In this document: piece by piece, positions 38,028-46,371 of the stretch
How the letters are laid out: every line of letters begins with the position of its first letter
Position numbering within the stretch: the stretch's first letter is position 1
NCBI RefSeq assembly: GCF_001422405.1
Contig: NZ_LMMV01000021.1
Span: 496,858 to 560,857 of the forward strand
Direction of reading: 5' to 3'
Source of the DNA: Pseudorhodoferax sp. Leaf267
Lineage (GTDB): Bacteria > Pseudomonadota > Gammaproteobacteria > Burkholderiales > Burkholderiaceae_C
Length of the DNA: 64,000 nt
Position numbers and translations under genes: made by a program
Notes under the pieces: model-generated
The model's input: the letters and a program-made list of their open reading frames with translations, nothing else
What the model was told of the DNA's origin: nothing
Databases searched by the model: none

Positions 38028-38149
38028 GCGCTGCGCCGGGCCGCCCCCAGCAAGCGCGCACCGCCGGCGAAGCCGAAGGCCCGCGAGTGAGCGCCGCCCG
38101 GCCGCCCGAAAGTGCCCAGCGCCGCAGCCCGGAGGGCGCAGGCTCGTCC
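38028..38149. other. G/C-rich spacer of uncertain nature before gluQ
   Basis: 122 bp between the oxidoreductase and gluQ, very G/C-rich, with repeated GCCGCCC and GGCGAAGCC motifs resembling dispersed intergenic repeats of Burkholderiales. GGAGG occurs about 14 nt before the gluQ ATG. No ORF is supported here and no other copy is seen in the window. Confidence 0.3.
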
Positions 38150-39013
38150 ATGCGCTACACGGGGCGCTTCGCACCGTCGCCCACCGGTCCGCTGCATGCG
38201 GGCTCACTGGTCGCGGCATTGGCCAGCTGGCTCGACGCGCGGGCCCATGGCGGCCAATGGTTGGTGCGCATCGAGGACGTGGACATCCCGCGCTGCCCGG
38301 CAGGAGCCGACGCGATCGTGCTGCAGCAACTGGACGCGTGCCAGCTCATCGCCGACCAGCCGCCCACTTACCAATCGCAGCGCGGCGCGGCCTACCAGCA
38401 GGCGCTCGACCGGCTCATCGCGGCCGGCCTGGCCTACCCCTGTGCCTGCTCGCGCAGCGAGATCCTGGCCGCGCGCCAGGCGCTCGGCATCGCGCCTTCG
38501 CGCCATGGTGAGCTGGTCTACCCCGGCACTTGCCGGCATGGCCTGAACGGCCGGCCGGCGCGGGCCTGGCGGCTGCGCGTCGAGCCTGCAGCGCCGCTCG
38601 CGTGGGTGGACCGGCGCCTGGGCCCGCAGCGGCAGGACGTGGCCACCGAGGTGGGCGACTTCGTGCTGCGCCGAGCCGACGGCCTGTGGGCCTACCAGCT
38701 GGCCGTGGTCGTGGACGACGCCGCGCAAGGCATCACCGACGTAGTGCGCGGCGCGGACCTGGCCGACAACACACCGCGCCAGATCCTGTTGCAGCGCGCA
38801 CTCGGCCTGCCCACGCCGCGCTACCTGCACACGCCGCTGGTGCTGGGTGCCAATGGCGAAAAGCTCTCCAAGCAGAACGGCGCGCAGGCGCTGGACCTGG
38901 CCGACCCGCCGGCCGCGCTGCAGGCCGCGGCCACGGTGCTGGGCCTGCCGCCGGCCCACGGGTCGGCGGGCGAGCGGCTGCTGGCCTGGACGCGCGCCTG
39001 GCTGGCACACTGA
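38150..39013 (+). CDS. gluQ: Glutamyl-Q tRNA(Asp) synthetase
   Basis: Attaches glutamate to queuosine at position 34 of tRNA(Asp); a truncated GluRS paralogue without anticodon domain. 287 residues. HIGH-like motif in [18 protein letters not shown], zinc ligands in CACS and YPGTC, and KLSKQNG replacing KMSKS, typical of GluQ. Length matches E. coli GluQ (about 300). The start is fixed by the conserved [14 protein letters not shown] at the very N terminus. Confidence 0.94.
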   Translation: MRYTGRFAPSPTGPLHAGSLVAALASWLDARAHGGQWLVRIEDVDIPRCPAGADAIVLQQLDACQLIADQPPTYQSQRGAAYQQALDRLIAAGLAYPCACSRSEILAARQALGIAPSRHGELVYPGTCRHGLNGRPARAWRLRVEPAAPLAWVDRRLGPQRQDVATEVGDFVLRRADGLWAYQLAVVVDDAAQGITDVVRGADLADNTPRQILLQRALGLPTPRYLHTPLVLGANGEKLSKQNGAQALDLADPPAALQAAATVLGLPPAHGSAGERLLAWTRAWLAH

Positions 39014-39135
39014 AGCGAGCCGCGTCGCATCGATGCGCCGTTCGCATCTTTCTCACGCGCGCCCCGCCTCGCGCTTAACATCCCGCACACTTTCGTCGCA
39101 AGGAAGGCATCCAACGCCATGGTCTTCACACTGCC

Positions 39136-40035
39136 ATGCCACCGCCGGTGAGCAAGCCCTCGCCCGACGCCCTCGCCGATTTGCAAACCGACGCCGAGGG
39201 CAGCGTCATCGCCCAGCGGCTGCATGACTTCTTTGCCGACCAGGGCCTGCCGCGGCACAAGCATGCCTCGCAGCTCGCCGTGATCCTGGGGCTGTCGCGC
39301 TCGGGCGCATTCCGCAAGTTCCAGGACAGCTCGTTCTCCGCAGGCGACCTGCAGGCCCTGGCCCAGCATTTCGCGGTCGACGTCAGCCAGCTGCTCAGCA
39401 GCGCGCCGCTGTCGGCCACGCCGCGCAGCGCCGGCGGCGTGCCGAATGCGAGCATCCTCATCGGCAGCACGCGGCTGCGCTGCCAGGTGCAGCTGGGCGA
39501 CGCGCTGGCTGCCGGCGAGCACTGCGAACTCGTGGCCACGCCGCAGGGCGACGACTGGCTGGTGCAGCCCTATGCGGCGGCCGATCCCCGGCTCGTGCGC
39601 CAGCGCGTGCTGCGGCTCGTGATCACGCCGGTGCAGCGCCAGATGCCGCGCGTGGCCGTGCTGGAGGATTCACGCGACCTTGCAGCCAACCTGCGCGATG
39701 CGCTGGAGGCATCGGGTTTGCGCGTCGAGTTGTTCACCTCGGCGGCCGAGCTCTCCGCGCGCGCCAGCCTGCAACCCTTCGACGCCTACCTCGTCGACTG
39801 GTGGCTGAACGGCCAGACCGCGCGCGCCGTGCTGCACGCCATCCGCCAGCTGCAGCCCGGCGTGCCGCTGGTGCTGACCACGGGCGCCATCGCCGCCGGC
39901 CATGCGGTGGAGGACGAGATCGTGCAGGTCACGACGGCGCTGCGCATCCAGGTGGTCGAGAAGCCGTTCCGCCTCGGCTTGATGGTGGCCCAGGTGCGCC
40001 AGCTGATCGAACAGGACGCGCTCACGCGCGTATAG
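39136..40035 (+). CDS. BetR-domain response regulator
   Basis: 299 residues. The N-terminal segment about 15-88 (IAQRLHDFFADQGLPRHKHA through LGLSRSGAFRKFQDSSFSAG) matches the BetR type of helix-turn-helix domain. A middle region (105-165) is unassigned. The C-terminal receiver (171-299) has acidic E177-D178, phospho-acceptor D221 (LVDWWL) and K276 (EKPFR). It is unusual for the receiver to sit at the C terminus of a DNA-binding protein. It overlaps the 3' end of the convergent hybrid kinase by 14 bp, making that kinase its probable partner. It stands at the edge of the fliA-flgN-flgK-like cassette. Confidence 0.8.
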   Translation: MPPPVSKPSPDALADLQTDAEGSVIAQRLHDFFADQGLPRHKHASQLAVILGLSRSGAFRKFQDSSFSAGDLQALAQHFAVDVSQLLSSAPLSATPRSAGGVPNASILIGSTRLRCQVQLGDALAAGEHCELVATPQGDDWLVQPYAAADPRLVRQRVLRLVITPVQRQMPRVAVLEDSRDLAANLRDALEASGLRVELFTSAAELSARASLQPFDAYLVDWWLNGQTARAVLHAIRQLQPGVPLVLTTGAIAAGHAVEDEIVQVTTALRIQVVEKPFRLGLMVAQVRQLIEQDALTRV

Positions 40036-41266
40036 CCGACCCTGCGCGCACCGCCCGGTCCTCCGTCGGCGCGGCGCGGAACAGCTCCATCGCCGAGCGC
40101 AGCCGGCCCACGCTGATCGGCTTGTCGAACTTGGCCGCGAACAGCGCATCGCTGATGTCGTCCGATTCGTGGTAGGCCGACAGCACGACCAGTGGCGTGG
40201 TGCGGTTGCGCGAGCCGGGTGTGCGCGCATGCGCGGCCACGGCGTAGCCCAGGCCGTCGGGCAGGCGCACGTCCAGCAGCACGCCGTCGTAGTGCGCCGC
40301 GTCCAGCCGTGCATTGGCCTCGCGCACCGAGCCGGCCAGGTCGGCCTGCGCGCCCAGCGCCAGCACCATGGCCTCCAGGCTGGCGCGCACGTCGACGTCG
40401 TCCTCCACCACCAGCAGGCGCAGGCGCTCGCGCACGGCAGGCGCCTGGGCGGCTTGCGGCACCGGCTCGACGTCGACGGGCAGACGCACCGAGAACACCG
40501 ATCCCTGGCCCGGCTGGCTCACGGCATGCACGCTGCCGCCCAGCAGGCTGGTCATCAGCTTGACCACGGCCAGGCCCAGCCCGCAGCCGACCTGGGTCTG
40601 GGCCTGGGCCTGCCCGCGCGTGAACGGCTCCCACAGATCGATCGCGGTGTCGAAGCCCGGGCCCTGGTCGATCACCGCGATGTGGATGCGCCCCTGCTGC
40701 TCGTGCACCTGCAGGGCGCACACGACCTCACCAGGCATCGCGTACTTGACGGCGTTGGAGACGAGGTTGGCCACGATCTGGCGCAGGCGGGCTGGGTCCG
40801 TCACCACGCGCGGGCAGGGCTGCGGGTCGATGCGCACGACCAGGTGCACACCGCGCTCGCGCGCGGCCTCGTCGTACTCGGCCACGATGAGCTGCATCAT
40901 CAGGTCGGGCTGGAACAGCATCTTGGACACCTTCAGCCGCCCGCCCGACAGGCGCGCGAACTCCACCGTGTCGTTCATCTGCGCCTCCAGCTGCTGGGCA
41001 CTGCGGCGCAGGCGACGAAAGACCTCGTTGCCGGCCGGCACCTGGCCGTCCAGTTCGAGCAGTTCCACGGAGCTCACGATGGTTTGCAGCGGCGTCAGCA
41101 TCTCGTGGGCCATCATGCCCAGGAACTGGTTGCGCGCCGTCAGTGCGGCGCGCGCCTCCTGCAGCGCCACCCGCGCCTGGCGCTGGCGAATGGCCGCCGC
41201 CGCCAGCGCCGGCCCCGCGGCCAGCAACACGCCCATGCCGGCCGTCAATCTGGATGCGAAGCCCAT
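40022..41266 (-). CDS. Hybrid sensor histidine kinase with C-terminal receiver
   Basis: 414 residues. One hydrophobic N-terminal segment (about 5-25), HisKA with H54 (MMAHEMLTPLQTI), HATPase_c with LVSNAVKYA, DQGPGFD and GCGLGLAVV, then a receiver from about 290 (LLVVEDDVDVRASLEAM, LLDVRLPDG, KFDKPIS). There is no extracytoplasmic sensor, so the signal is probably internal or comes via a partner. The start at 41266 has AAGGAGG six bases upstream. It converges with the BetR response regulator and is divergent from the FliA-type sigma factor across an A/T-rich regulatory region. Confidence 0.9.
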   Translation of the reverse strand: MGFASRLTAGMGVLLAAGPALAAAAIRQRQARVALQEARAALTARNQFLGMMAHEMLTPLQTIVSSVELLELDGQVPAGNEVFRRLRRSAQQLEAQMNDTVEFARLSGGRLKVSKMLFQPDLMMQLIVAEYDEAARERGVHLVVRIDPQPCPRVVTDPARLRQIVANLVSNAVKYAMPGEVVCALQVHEQQGRIHIAVIDQGPGFDTAIDLWEPFTRGQAQAQTQVGCGLGLAVVKLMTSLLGGSVHAVSQPGQGSVFSVRLPVDVEPVPQAAQAPAVRERLRLLVVEDDVDVRASLEAMVLALGAQADLAGSVREANARLDAAHYDGVLLDVRLPDGLGYAVAAHARTPGSRNRTTPLVVLSAYHESDDISDALFAAKFDKPISVGRLRSAMELFRAAPTEDRAVRAGSAIRA

Positions 41267-41346
41267 GTCCGCCCTCCTTGCTCGGTGGTGCGCAGCAGCG
41301 CTGCGCACACGGCACGGGCTGGCACGTGAAGAAGCCCGCGCAGGTT

Positions 41347-41400
41347 GCTGAATTTAATTCAATTTTCAGCATCATATCGTTGACTTTCATCAATATGATG
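41347..41400. promoter_or_regulatory. Two adjacent inverted repeats in the A/T-rich kinase/fliA gap
   Basis: IR1: GCTGAA-N12-TTCAGC (41347-41370), containing repeated AATT. IR2: CATCATAT-N15-ATATGATG (41370-41400), with an inner TTGA/TCAA pair. Both sit in the 237-bp gap between the hybrid kinase and the FliA-type sigma gene, which is conspicuously A/T-rich against the surrounding G/C-rich DNA. Likely binding sites for a regulator of the cassette, perhaps the BetR response regulator. No confident -10/-35 pair for the sigma gene was found. Confidence 0.45.
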
Positions 41401-41503
41401 AACTTAAAGCATCAACACTTGAGGCGTCAGCCAGAATTGAGTACATTTGCGCATCAAATTTGACTTGAATGTAGAAAAATTTGAGACTTTCCGGACGTGC
41501 ACC

Positions 41504-42226
41504 ATGGACCTGGATGTGCCCTGCGAGATCAAGAGCGCCGCCCAGCAAGGCGATGCAGCCCGGGAGGCTGCGTGGCTGCGGGACTGGCTGCCACTGGTCA
41601 AGCGCATCGCGCGCCAACTGGACTCACAGGTGGGCGGCGCCATGGACCGCGAGGACATGGAGCAGATCGGCCTCATGGGCCTGCTGGAGGCCTTGCGCCG
41701 CTATGGCGTGCCGAACGCGCAGTTCGCCGCTTACGCCGCGCTGCGCGTGCGCGGCAGCATCCTGGACGAGTTGCGCCGCCAGGACTGGCGCCCGCGCGAC
41801 GTGCGCCAGGACAGCCACCGCCTGCGTGACGCCGAGCGCGCGCTGCGCCGCCAGCTCGGTCACGAGCCCACCGACACCGAATTGCGCACGCATCTGCAGT
41901 TGAGCGCCGAGCAACTCCGCGCACACCGGCTGGCCGCGCATGCCGGCCGCCTCGTCAGCTACGACGAGGCGGTGGACGAGCTGCACCGCCTGCCTGCGCA
42001 GGGCCAGTCTCCCGAGGCTGCGCTGATGGCCCGGCGCAGCATCGAGCAGGCCTTGGCCGTGTTGGACGCCCATGAGCAGTGCATCGTGCAGCTCTCCTGT
42101 GCGTGCGGCCTGAGCTTCAAGGAAATCGCCGCCGTGCTGGGCCTGACCGATGCACGCGTGTGCCAGATCAACAAGGGCGCGCTGCGCAAGATGCGCGAGC
42201 GCCTGACCACGGCCGTGGCCTTCTGA
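41504..42226 (+). CDS. fliA: FliA-type (sigma-28) RNA polymerase sigma factor
   Basis: 240 residues, the usual length of FliA. Region 2 (LPLVKRIARQL, EDMEQIGLMGLLEALRRYG, FAAYAALRVRGSILDELRRQDWRP) is strongly FliA-like; region 3 is RALRRQLGHEPTDTELR; region 4 has LSCACGLSFKEIAAVLGLTDARVCQINKGALRKMRERL. The ATG at 41504 was chosen; a TTG at 41447 would add 19 A/T-rich-encoded residues. It is followed by flgN-like and flgK-like genes, a grouping seen in secondary (lateral) flagellar systems, but no hook, basal body or flagellin gene occurs in the window. Its targets may lie elsewhere. Confidence 0.88.
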   Translation: MDLDVPCEIKSAAQQGDAAREAAWLRDWLPLVKRIARQLDSQVGGAMDREDMEQIGLMGLLEALRRYGVPNAQFAAYAALRVRGSILDELRRQDWRPRDVRQDSHRLRDAERALRRQLGHEPTDTELRTHLQLSAEQLRAHRLAAHAGRLVSYDEAVDELHRLPAQGQSPEAALMARRSIEQALAVLDAHEQCIVQLSCACGLSFKEIAAVLGLTDARVCQINKGALRKMRERLTTAVAF

Positions 42227-42281
42227 CCACCGCCCCCGCCAGCGCCGGCATCGCGCGCCAACTCATCCTCAGGAGCCGACC

Positions 42282-42725
42282 ATGGCCGAACCACCTCCCC
42301 TGCCCCGCAGCGCGCTGCTGCAGCTTCTCGGTGACATGCAGGACGACCTGGCGGACTACTCGGTGCTGGCCGTGCTGCAGGAACGCCAGCACGACGGCGC
42401 GCTGCGCCAGGATGCGGCGCTGCTGGAGGCGCTGGCGCATCGCATCGTGGTGCTGGTGGACCGGTTGGAAGCGCGGCGCAGCGCGCGCGAGGCCCTCATC
42501 GGCCAGTTGCTGGGCGAGGACGAGCCCGCCTGCATGGATGCGCTGCTGGCCCGCATGCCCGCCACGGGCAGCGCGCCGCTGCAGGCGCTGTGGGGCCGCG
42601 TGGGGCATGCCGTGTCCGACTGCAGATCTCGCAACGCGCGCAACCTGCAGCTCATGACCGACCAGCAGGACCTGATGCGCCGCGTGCTGGTGGCCGAAGC
42701 GCAGGCTGTGTATGCAGGCGTCTGA
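42282..42725 (+). CDS. flgN: FlgN-like flagellar export chaperone
   Basis: 147-residue, almost entirely helical protein. The pattern LLQLLGDMQDDLADYSVLAVLQERQ near the N terminus, a central ALAHRIVVLVDRLEARRSARE helix and the C-terminal CRSRNARNLQLMTDQQ fit FlgN, the chaperone of hook-associated proteins FlgK and FlgL. Its position directly upstream of an flgK-like gene, overlapping it by 14 bp, supports this strongly. Cys47-type features of the family are not used here. Alternative: a generic helical protein; the context makes this less likely. Confidence 0.7.
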   Translation: MAEPPPLPRSALLQLLGDMQDDLADYSVLAVLQERQHDGALRQDAALLEALAHRIVVLVDRLEARRSAREALIGQLLGEDEPACMDALLARMPATGSAPLQALWGRVGHAVSDCRSRNARNLQLMTDQQDLMRRVLVAEAQAVYAGV

Positions 42726-44058
42726 CCGGCCGGCGCTGCGCCGCGCTCGCCTTGGCCGCGCACCAGCGTTCAGCACGCCGGCACTGGTGGCCGGCCCATC
42801 CGTGCACCTGCCGCAGATGCAACCCAACGCCGCCGGCTTCAGGCGCCAGCGGCGCTGGGCGGCCGCGACTGCGCAGGGCTGGCACCGGGCCGCCCAGCCG
42901 TACCTGAGCCAGCTCGAGCGCCTGGTGGGCGACAGCGCGACGGCCATCGACAGCAGGCTGGACGCGCTGTTCCGCGCGCTGGGTGCAGCAGGTGCTGCAC
43001 CGGCTGCGATGCCGCTGCGCCAGCAGGTGATCGCCGCGGCCCAGGACCTGGCAGAAGCCTTCAACGGCCTGCACCACGCGCTGGCCGAACAGCATGCCGC
43101 GATCGGCCAGCAGCGCACGGCCACGCTGGCCCGGATCAACCGCCTCAACGCCGAGATCGCCATGCACGACGGGCGCAGCGCCGCCGCCGGAGCCGGGCGC
43201 GCGCTGCCGGCCGACGAGAGCTGCAATCCGGTCGAAGCGCTGGCTGCCCTGGTCGGCGTGCACGTGGCGTACCAGCGTGATGGCACGCGCAACGTGACGC
43301 TGCACAACGGCACGCCGCTGATGGCGCGCGGCATCGCCGCGCGGCTGGCCAAGGCCGCGCCGCTGGACGATGGCACGCCGACCCTGGCGCTGCGCTTCGC
43401 GCGTGAACGCTTCACGCTCGCCAGCCGCGACATCGGTGGCGAGCTGGGCGGGCTGGACGACTACGAGCACGGCACGCTGCAGCCGCTGGCGGGTGCCGTG
43501 CGCATGCTGGCAGCTGGCCTGGCCAACCGGTTCAACGCCCGGCTGGCAGCCGGCTGCACGCTGGACGACCGGCCGGGTGCGCCACTGTTCCGGTGCAACA
43601 CCACCAGCGTGTCGGCGCTGCTGGCGATTGCGCCCGGGCTGGAGTCTCGCGACCTCGCCTTTGCCGGCGGTGCTGCGGGGCCGGGCCACGCGGCCAACCT
43701 GCGCCGGCTCACCACCCTGCGGGACGAGCCGGTGCCGGCGGGCGTGCTGGGCCGGGTGTTGCTGGGCGACGCCTTGCCGCAGCTGGCACACGGCGTGGGC
43801 GTGGCCAGCCGGCAGAACCAGGCGGCGCTGGCCGTGGCCGACGCAGTGCGCGCGCAGGCACAGGAGGACCCGCCCTCGGGCCGCGGTCTGGACGAGGGCG
43901 ATGACGCGGCGGACCTGGCGCGCTACCAGCGCATGTGCCAGGACCACATGGCGCTGTGCAGCGCGGCCAATGCCTTGTTCGAAGCCACGCTCAGGGGCCA
44001 CCCGGCCAGCGCAGATGACCGCACGCTGGTGGCTGGCCGCGCCGCGCTGGGACAATGA
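42712..44058 (+). CDS. FlgK-like hook-associated protein lacking the N-terminal D0 segment
   Basis: 448 residues (FlgK is usually 550-650). From residue about 50 it follows FlgK: QPYLSQLERLVGD, LRQQVIAAAQDLAEAFN, LARINRLNAEIAMHD, ALAALVGVHVAYQRDGTRNV, GGELGGLDDYEHGTLQPLAG, ANRFNARLAAG. The C-terminal axial helix is LDEGDDAADLARYQRMCQDH then ANALFEATL. The N-terminal heptad helix and NIANVNTPGYSR-like motif, essential for joining the hook, are absent; instead there are about 36 Arg/Ala-rich residues starting inside flgN. No other frame supplies the lost part. A decaying or repurposed HAP1 homologue. Confidence 0.7.
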   Translation: MQASDRPALRRARLGRAPAFSTPALVAGPSVHLPQMQPNAAGFRRQRRWAAATAQGWHRAAQPYLSQLERLVGDSATAIDSRLDALFRALGAAGAAPAAMPLRQQVIAAAQDLAEAFNGLHHALAEQHAAIGQQRTATLARINRLNAEIAMHDGRSAAAGAGRALPADESCNPVEALAALVGVHVAYQRDGTRNVTLHNGTPLMARGIAARLAKAAPLDDGTPTLALRFARERFTLASRDIGGELGGLDDYEHGTLQPLAGAVRMLAAGLANRFNARLAAGCTLDDRPGAPLFRCNTTSVSALLAIAPGLESRDLAFAGGAAGPGHAANLRRLTTLRDEPVPAGVLGRVLLGDALPQLAHGVGVASRQNQAALAVADAVRAQAQEDPPSGRGLDEGDDAADLARYQRMCQDHMALCSAANALFEATLRGHPASADDRTLVAGRAALGQ

Positions 44059-44062
44059 AGCC

Positions 44063-44632
44063 ATGCTCCAGACCGCTTCCGACCGCCCCGCCCCACCCCG
44101 CATCTACCTCGCCGGCCCCGATGTGTTCCGCCCCGACAGCGCCCAGGTCTTCGCGCACCTGAAGGCCTGCTGCACCCGCCTGGGCCTGGTCGGGCTGGAG
44201 CCCTCGGACGGCGGCCACGCAGCGGGTTTCCAGGGCAGCGATGCAGCGCTGGCCCGGCGCATCTACGAGGGCAACATCGCGCTGATCCACGAAGCCGATG
44301 GCGTGGTGGCGAACCTGATGGACTTTCGCGGTCTGGAGCCCGATTCGGGCACGGTGTTCGAGCTCGGCTACGCGGTCGCGCTGGGCAAACCGGTCGTGGC
44401 CTACGGCGTGCCCGCCGGCACCTACGCCGAGCGCATCGGCGCGGCGACTGCCTGCGCGCGCGATCCTGCCGGCGTGCTGCGCGAGGTGGCCAGCGGCACC
44501 ATGGTCGAGGGCCTGGGCCAGCGGCTGAACCTGATGCTCACCCACTCGGCCGAGATCGTGGAGACGGCCGAGGCGGCGCTGCAGCGGCTGGCCGAGCGGC
44601 TGGTGCGCGCTCCCTACAATCCCACCGCGTGA
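44063..44632 (+). CDS. Nucleoside 2-deoxyribosyltransferase family protein
   Basis: 189 residues. [12 protein letters not shown] at the N terminus, the [38 protein letters not shown] core with catalytic Glu in FELGYA. These enzymes transfer or hydrolyse deoxyribosyl groups of nucleosides or nucleotides, and some relatives act in nucleotide sanitation. The ATG follows GACAAT (44051-44056) by 6 nt, an apparent leaderless promoter inside the end of the flgK-like gene. Its stop overlaps the GTG start of trmB. Confidence 0.88.
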   Translation: MLQTASDRPAPPRIYLAGPDVFRPDSAQVFAHLKACCTRLGLVGLEPSDGGHAAGFQGSDAALARRIYEGNIALIHEADGVVANLMDFRGLEPDSGTVFELGYAVALGKPVVAYGVPAGTYAERIGAATACARDPAGVLREVASGTMVEGLGQRLNLMLTHSAEIVETAEAALQRLAERLVRAPYNPTA

Positions 44633-45393
44633 ATACCCCCCCCTCTTCGCCCCCTGCGACCCCGTTGCCCACCGAGCAGCCTGGCGCCCCAGCCGACGTC
44701 GCCCATCCCCGCGCCATCCGCACCTTCGTCAAACGCGCCGGCCGCACCACCGCCGGCCAGGCCAAGGCCACGGCCGAGCTGGGGCCGCGCTTCGTGCTGC
44801 CCTACCAGCCGCAGCCGCTGGACCTGGCCGCGGCGTTCGGGCGCCAGGCGCCCACGGTGTTGGAGATCGGCTTCGGCATGGGTGACGCCACGGCCCACAT
44901 CGCCCAGGTGCTGCCCGAGACCAACTTCCTGTGCTGCGAAGTGCACGAGCCCGGCGTGGGCGCGCTGCTCAAGCACATCGGCGAGCGCGGGCTGCAGAAC
45001 ATCCGCATCCTGGCGCACGACGCGGTCGAGGTGCTGGACCACATGCTGCCGCCCTGGGACGCGCAGGCCCACCCGCAAGGCCTGGCCGGCATCCACATCT
45101 TTTTCCCGGACCCCTGGCACAAGCACCGCCACCACAAGCGACGGCTGATCCAGCCGGCCTTCGTGGCCCGGCTCGTGCAGCGCTTGGCGCCAGGCGGCTA
45201 CCTGCACTGCGCGACCGACTGGGAGCCCTACGCGCAGCAGATGCTGGAGGTGCTGGGCGCCGAGTCCTTGCTGCAGAACACGGCAGGCGACTTCGCGCCG
45301 CGGCCGCATTACCGGCCCGACACCAAGTTCGAACGCCGCGGCCTCAGGCTGGGCCACGGCGTGTGGGACCTGGTGTTTCGCCGGCTCGCCTAG
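44629..45393 (+). CDS. trmB: tRNA (guanine-N7-)-methyltransferase
   Basis: Methylates G46 in the tRNA variable loop using S-adenosylmethionine. 254 residues. Low-complexity Pro/Ala N-terminal 20 residues, then [11 protein letters not shown], the SAM motif [37 protein letters not shown] (family signature) and [20 protein letters not shown] start overlapping the previous stop; TACAAT (44615-44620) lies 8 nt before it. It overlaps uppP tail to tail by 4 bp. Confidence 0.95.
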   Translation: MNTPPSSPPATPLPTEQPGAPADVAHPRAIRTFVKRAGRTTAGQAKATAELGPRFVLPYQPQPLDLAAAFGRQAPTVLEIGFGMGDATAHIAQVLPETNFLCCEVHEPGVGALLKHIGERGLQNIRILAHDAVEVLDHMLPPWDAQAHPQGLAGIHIFFPDPWHKHRHHKRRLIQPAFVARLVQRLAPGGYLHCATDWEPYAQQMLEVLGAESLLQNTAGDFAPRPHYRPDTKFERRGLRLGHGVWDLVFRRLA

Positions 45394-46226
45394 ACCGGCG
45401 ACAGGATGCCCGCGCCCAGCAGCGCGAACACCACCAGGCCCAGCGCCACGCGGTAGTAGACGAAGGGCATGTAGCTGCGCGTGGAGACCAGCTTGAGGAA
45501 GCCGACGATCACCGCATAGCCGACGAAAAAGGCGATGCCGGTGGCCAGCCAGGTCTGGCCGGCGCCGACCGGCCCGGCCACGCCCCAGGTCTTGTAGAGC
45601 TGGTAGAAGCCGGACAGCAGCACGGCCGGCACGGCCAGCAGGAACGAGTAGCGCGCCGCCGCCTCGCGCGTGTAGCCCAGGATCAGGCCCATGGTGATGG
45701 TGCCGCCCGAGCGCGAGACGCCGGGGATCAGCGCCATGGCCTGCGCGAAGCCGAACAGGACGCCGTCACGCCAGCTCAGCCGCTCCAGCGTCAGCGTCTT
45801 GCGGCCGCCGCGGTCCGCCAGCGCCAGCACGATGGCGAAGGCGATCAGCATGGTCGCGGTGATGTACAGGTTGCGCAGCGAGCCCTCGATCGCGCTCTTG
45901 AACAGCAGCCCCAGGATGGCGATGGGCAAGGTGCCCAGCATCACGAGCCAGCCCATGCGCGCGTCGGCGCTCAGGGCCTGGCCGCGCTGGCCCAGCGACG
46001 CGAGCCAGGCCGTGAAGATGCGCGCGATGTCCTGGCGGAAGTACAGCAGCACGGCGGCTTCGGTGCCGATCTGCGTGATCGCCGTAAACGCCGCGCCCGG
46101 GTCGCCGCCGGACGGCAGCATCGGGCCGATGATGCGCAAGTGTGCGCTGGAGGACACCGGCAGGAACTCGGTCAGGCCCTGGATCAGGCCCAGGACGGCA
46201 GCCTCCCCCCAACCCACCGCGCTCAA
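45390..46226 (-). CDS. uppP: Undecaprenyl-diphosphatase
   Basis: Membrane phosphatase that recycles undecaprenyl pyrophosphate for cell-wall and polysaccharide synthesis. 278 residues with about eight hydrophobic segments. Signatures: [17 protein letters not shown] near the N terminus and [17 protein letters not shown]. Length matches BacA/UppP (about 270). It is divergent from an RluA-type pseudouridine synthase; its start ATG has no strong ribosome site. Confidence 0.95.
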   Translation of the reverse strand: MSAVGWGEAAVLGLIQGLTEFLPVSSSAHLRIIGPMLPSGGDPGAAFTAITQIGTEAAVLLYFRQDIARIFTAWLASLGQRGQALSADARMGWLVMLGTLPIAILGLLFKSAIEGSLRNLYITATMLIAFAIVLALADRGGRKTLTLERLSWRDGVLFGFAQAMALIPGVSRSGGTITMGLILGYTREAAARYSFLLAVPAVLLSGFYQLYKTWGVAGPVGAGQTWLATGIAFFVGYAVIVGFLKLVSTRSYMPFVYYRVALGLVVFALLGAGILSPV

Positions 46227-46371
46227 TGCAAGTGCCCCGCTGGCGCAAGGGGCGATGGAAAGGTTTGAAATCTGAACAAATGCATGGTCGGCAGAGCTGG
46301 AAAAGTGCGACGGATCATAGCGCCCCAGGGTTTACACCGATGGAAGAACGCGAAGACGACAATCCACCACC

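Noticed and set aside
41447-41503. An upstream TTG start for the FliA-type sigma factor
   Set aside because: It would translate A/T-rich regulatory DNA and give a tail not seen in FliA proteins; the ATG at 41504 gives the usual length.
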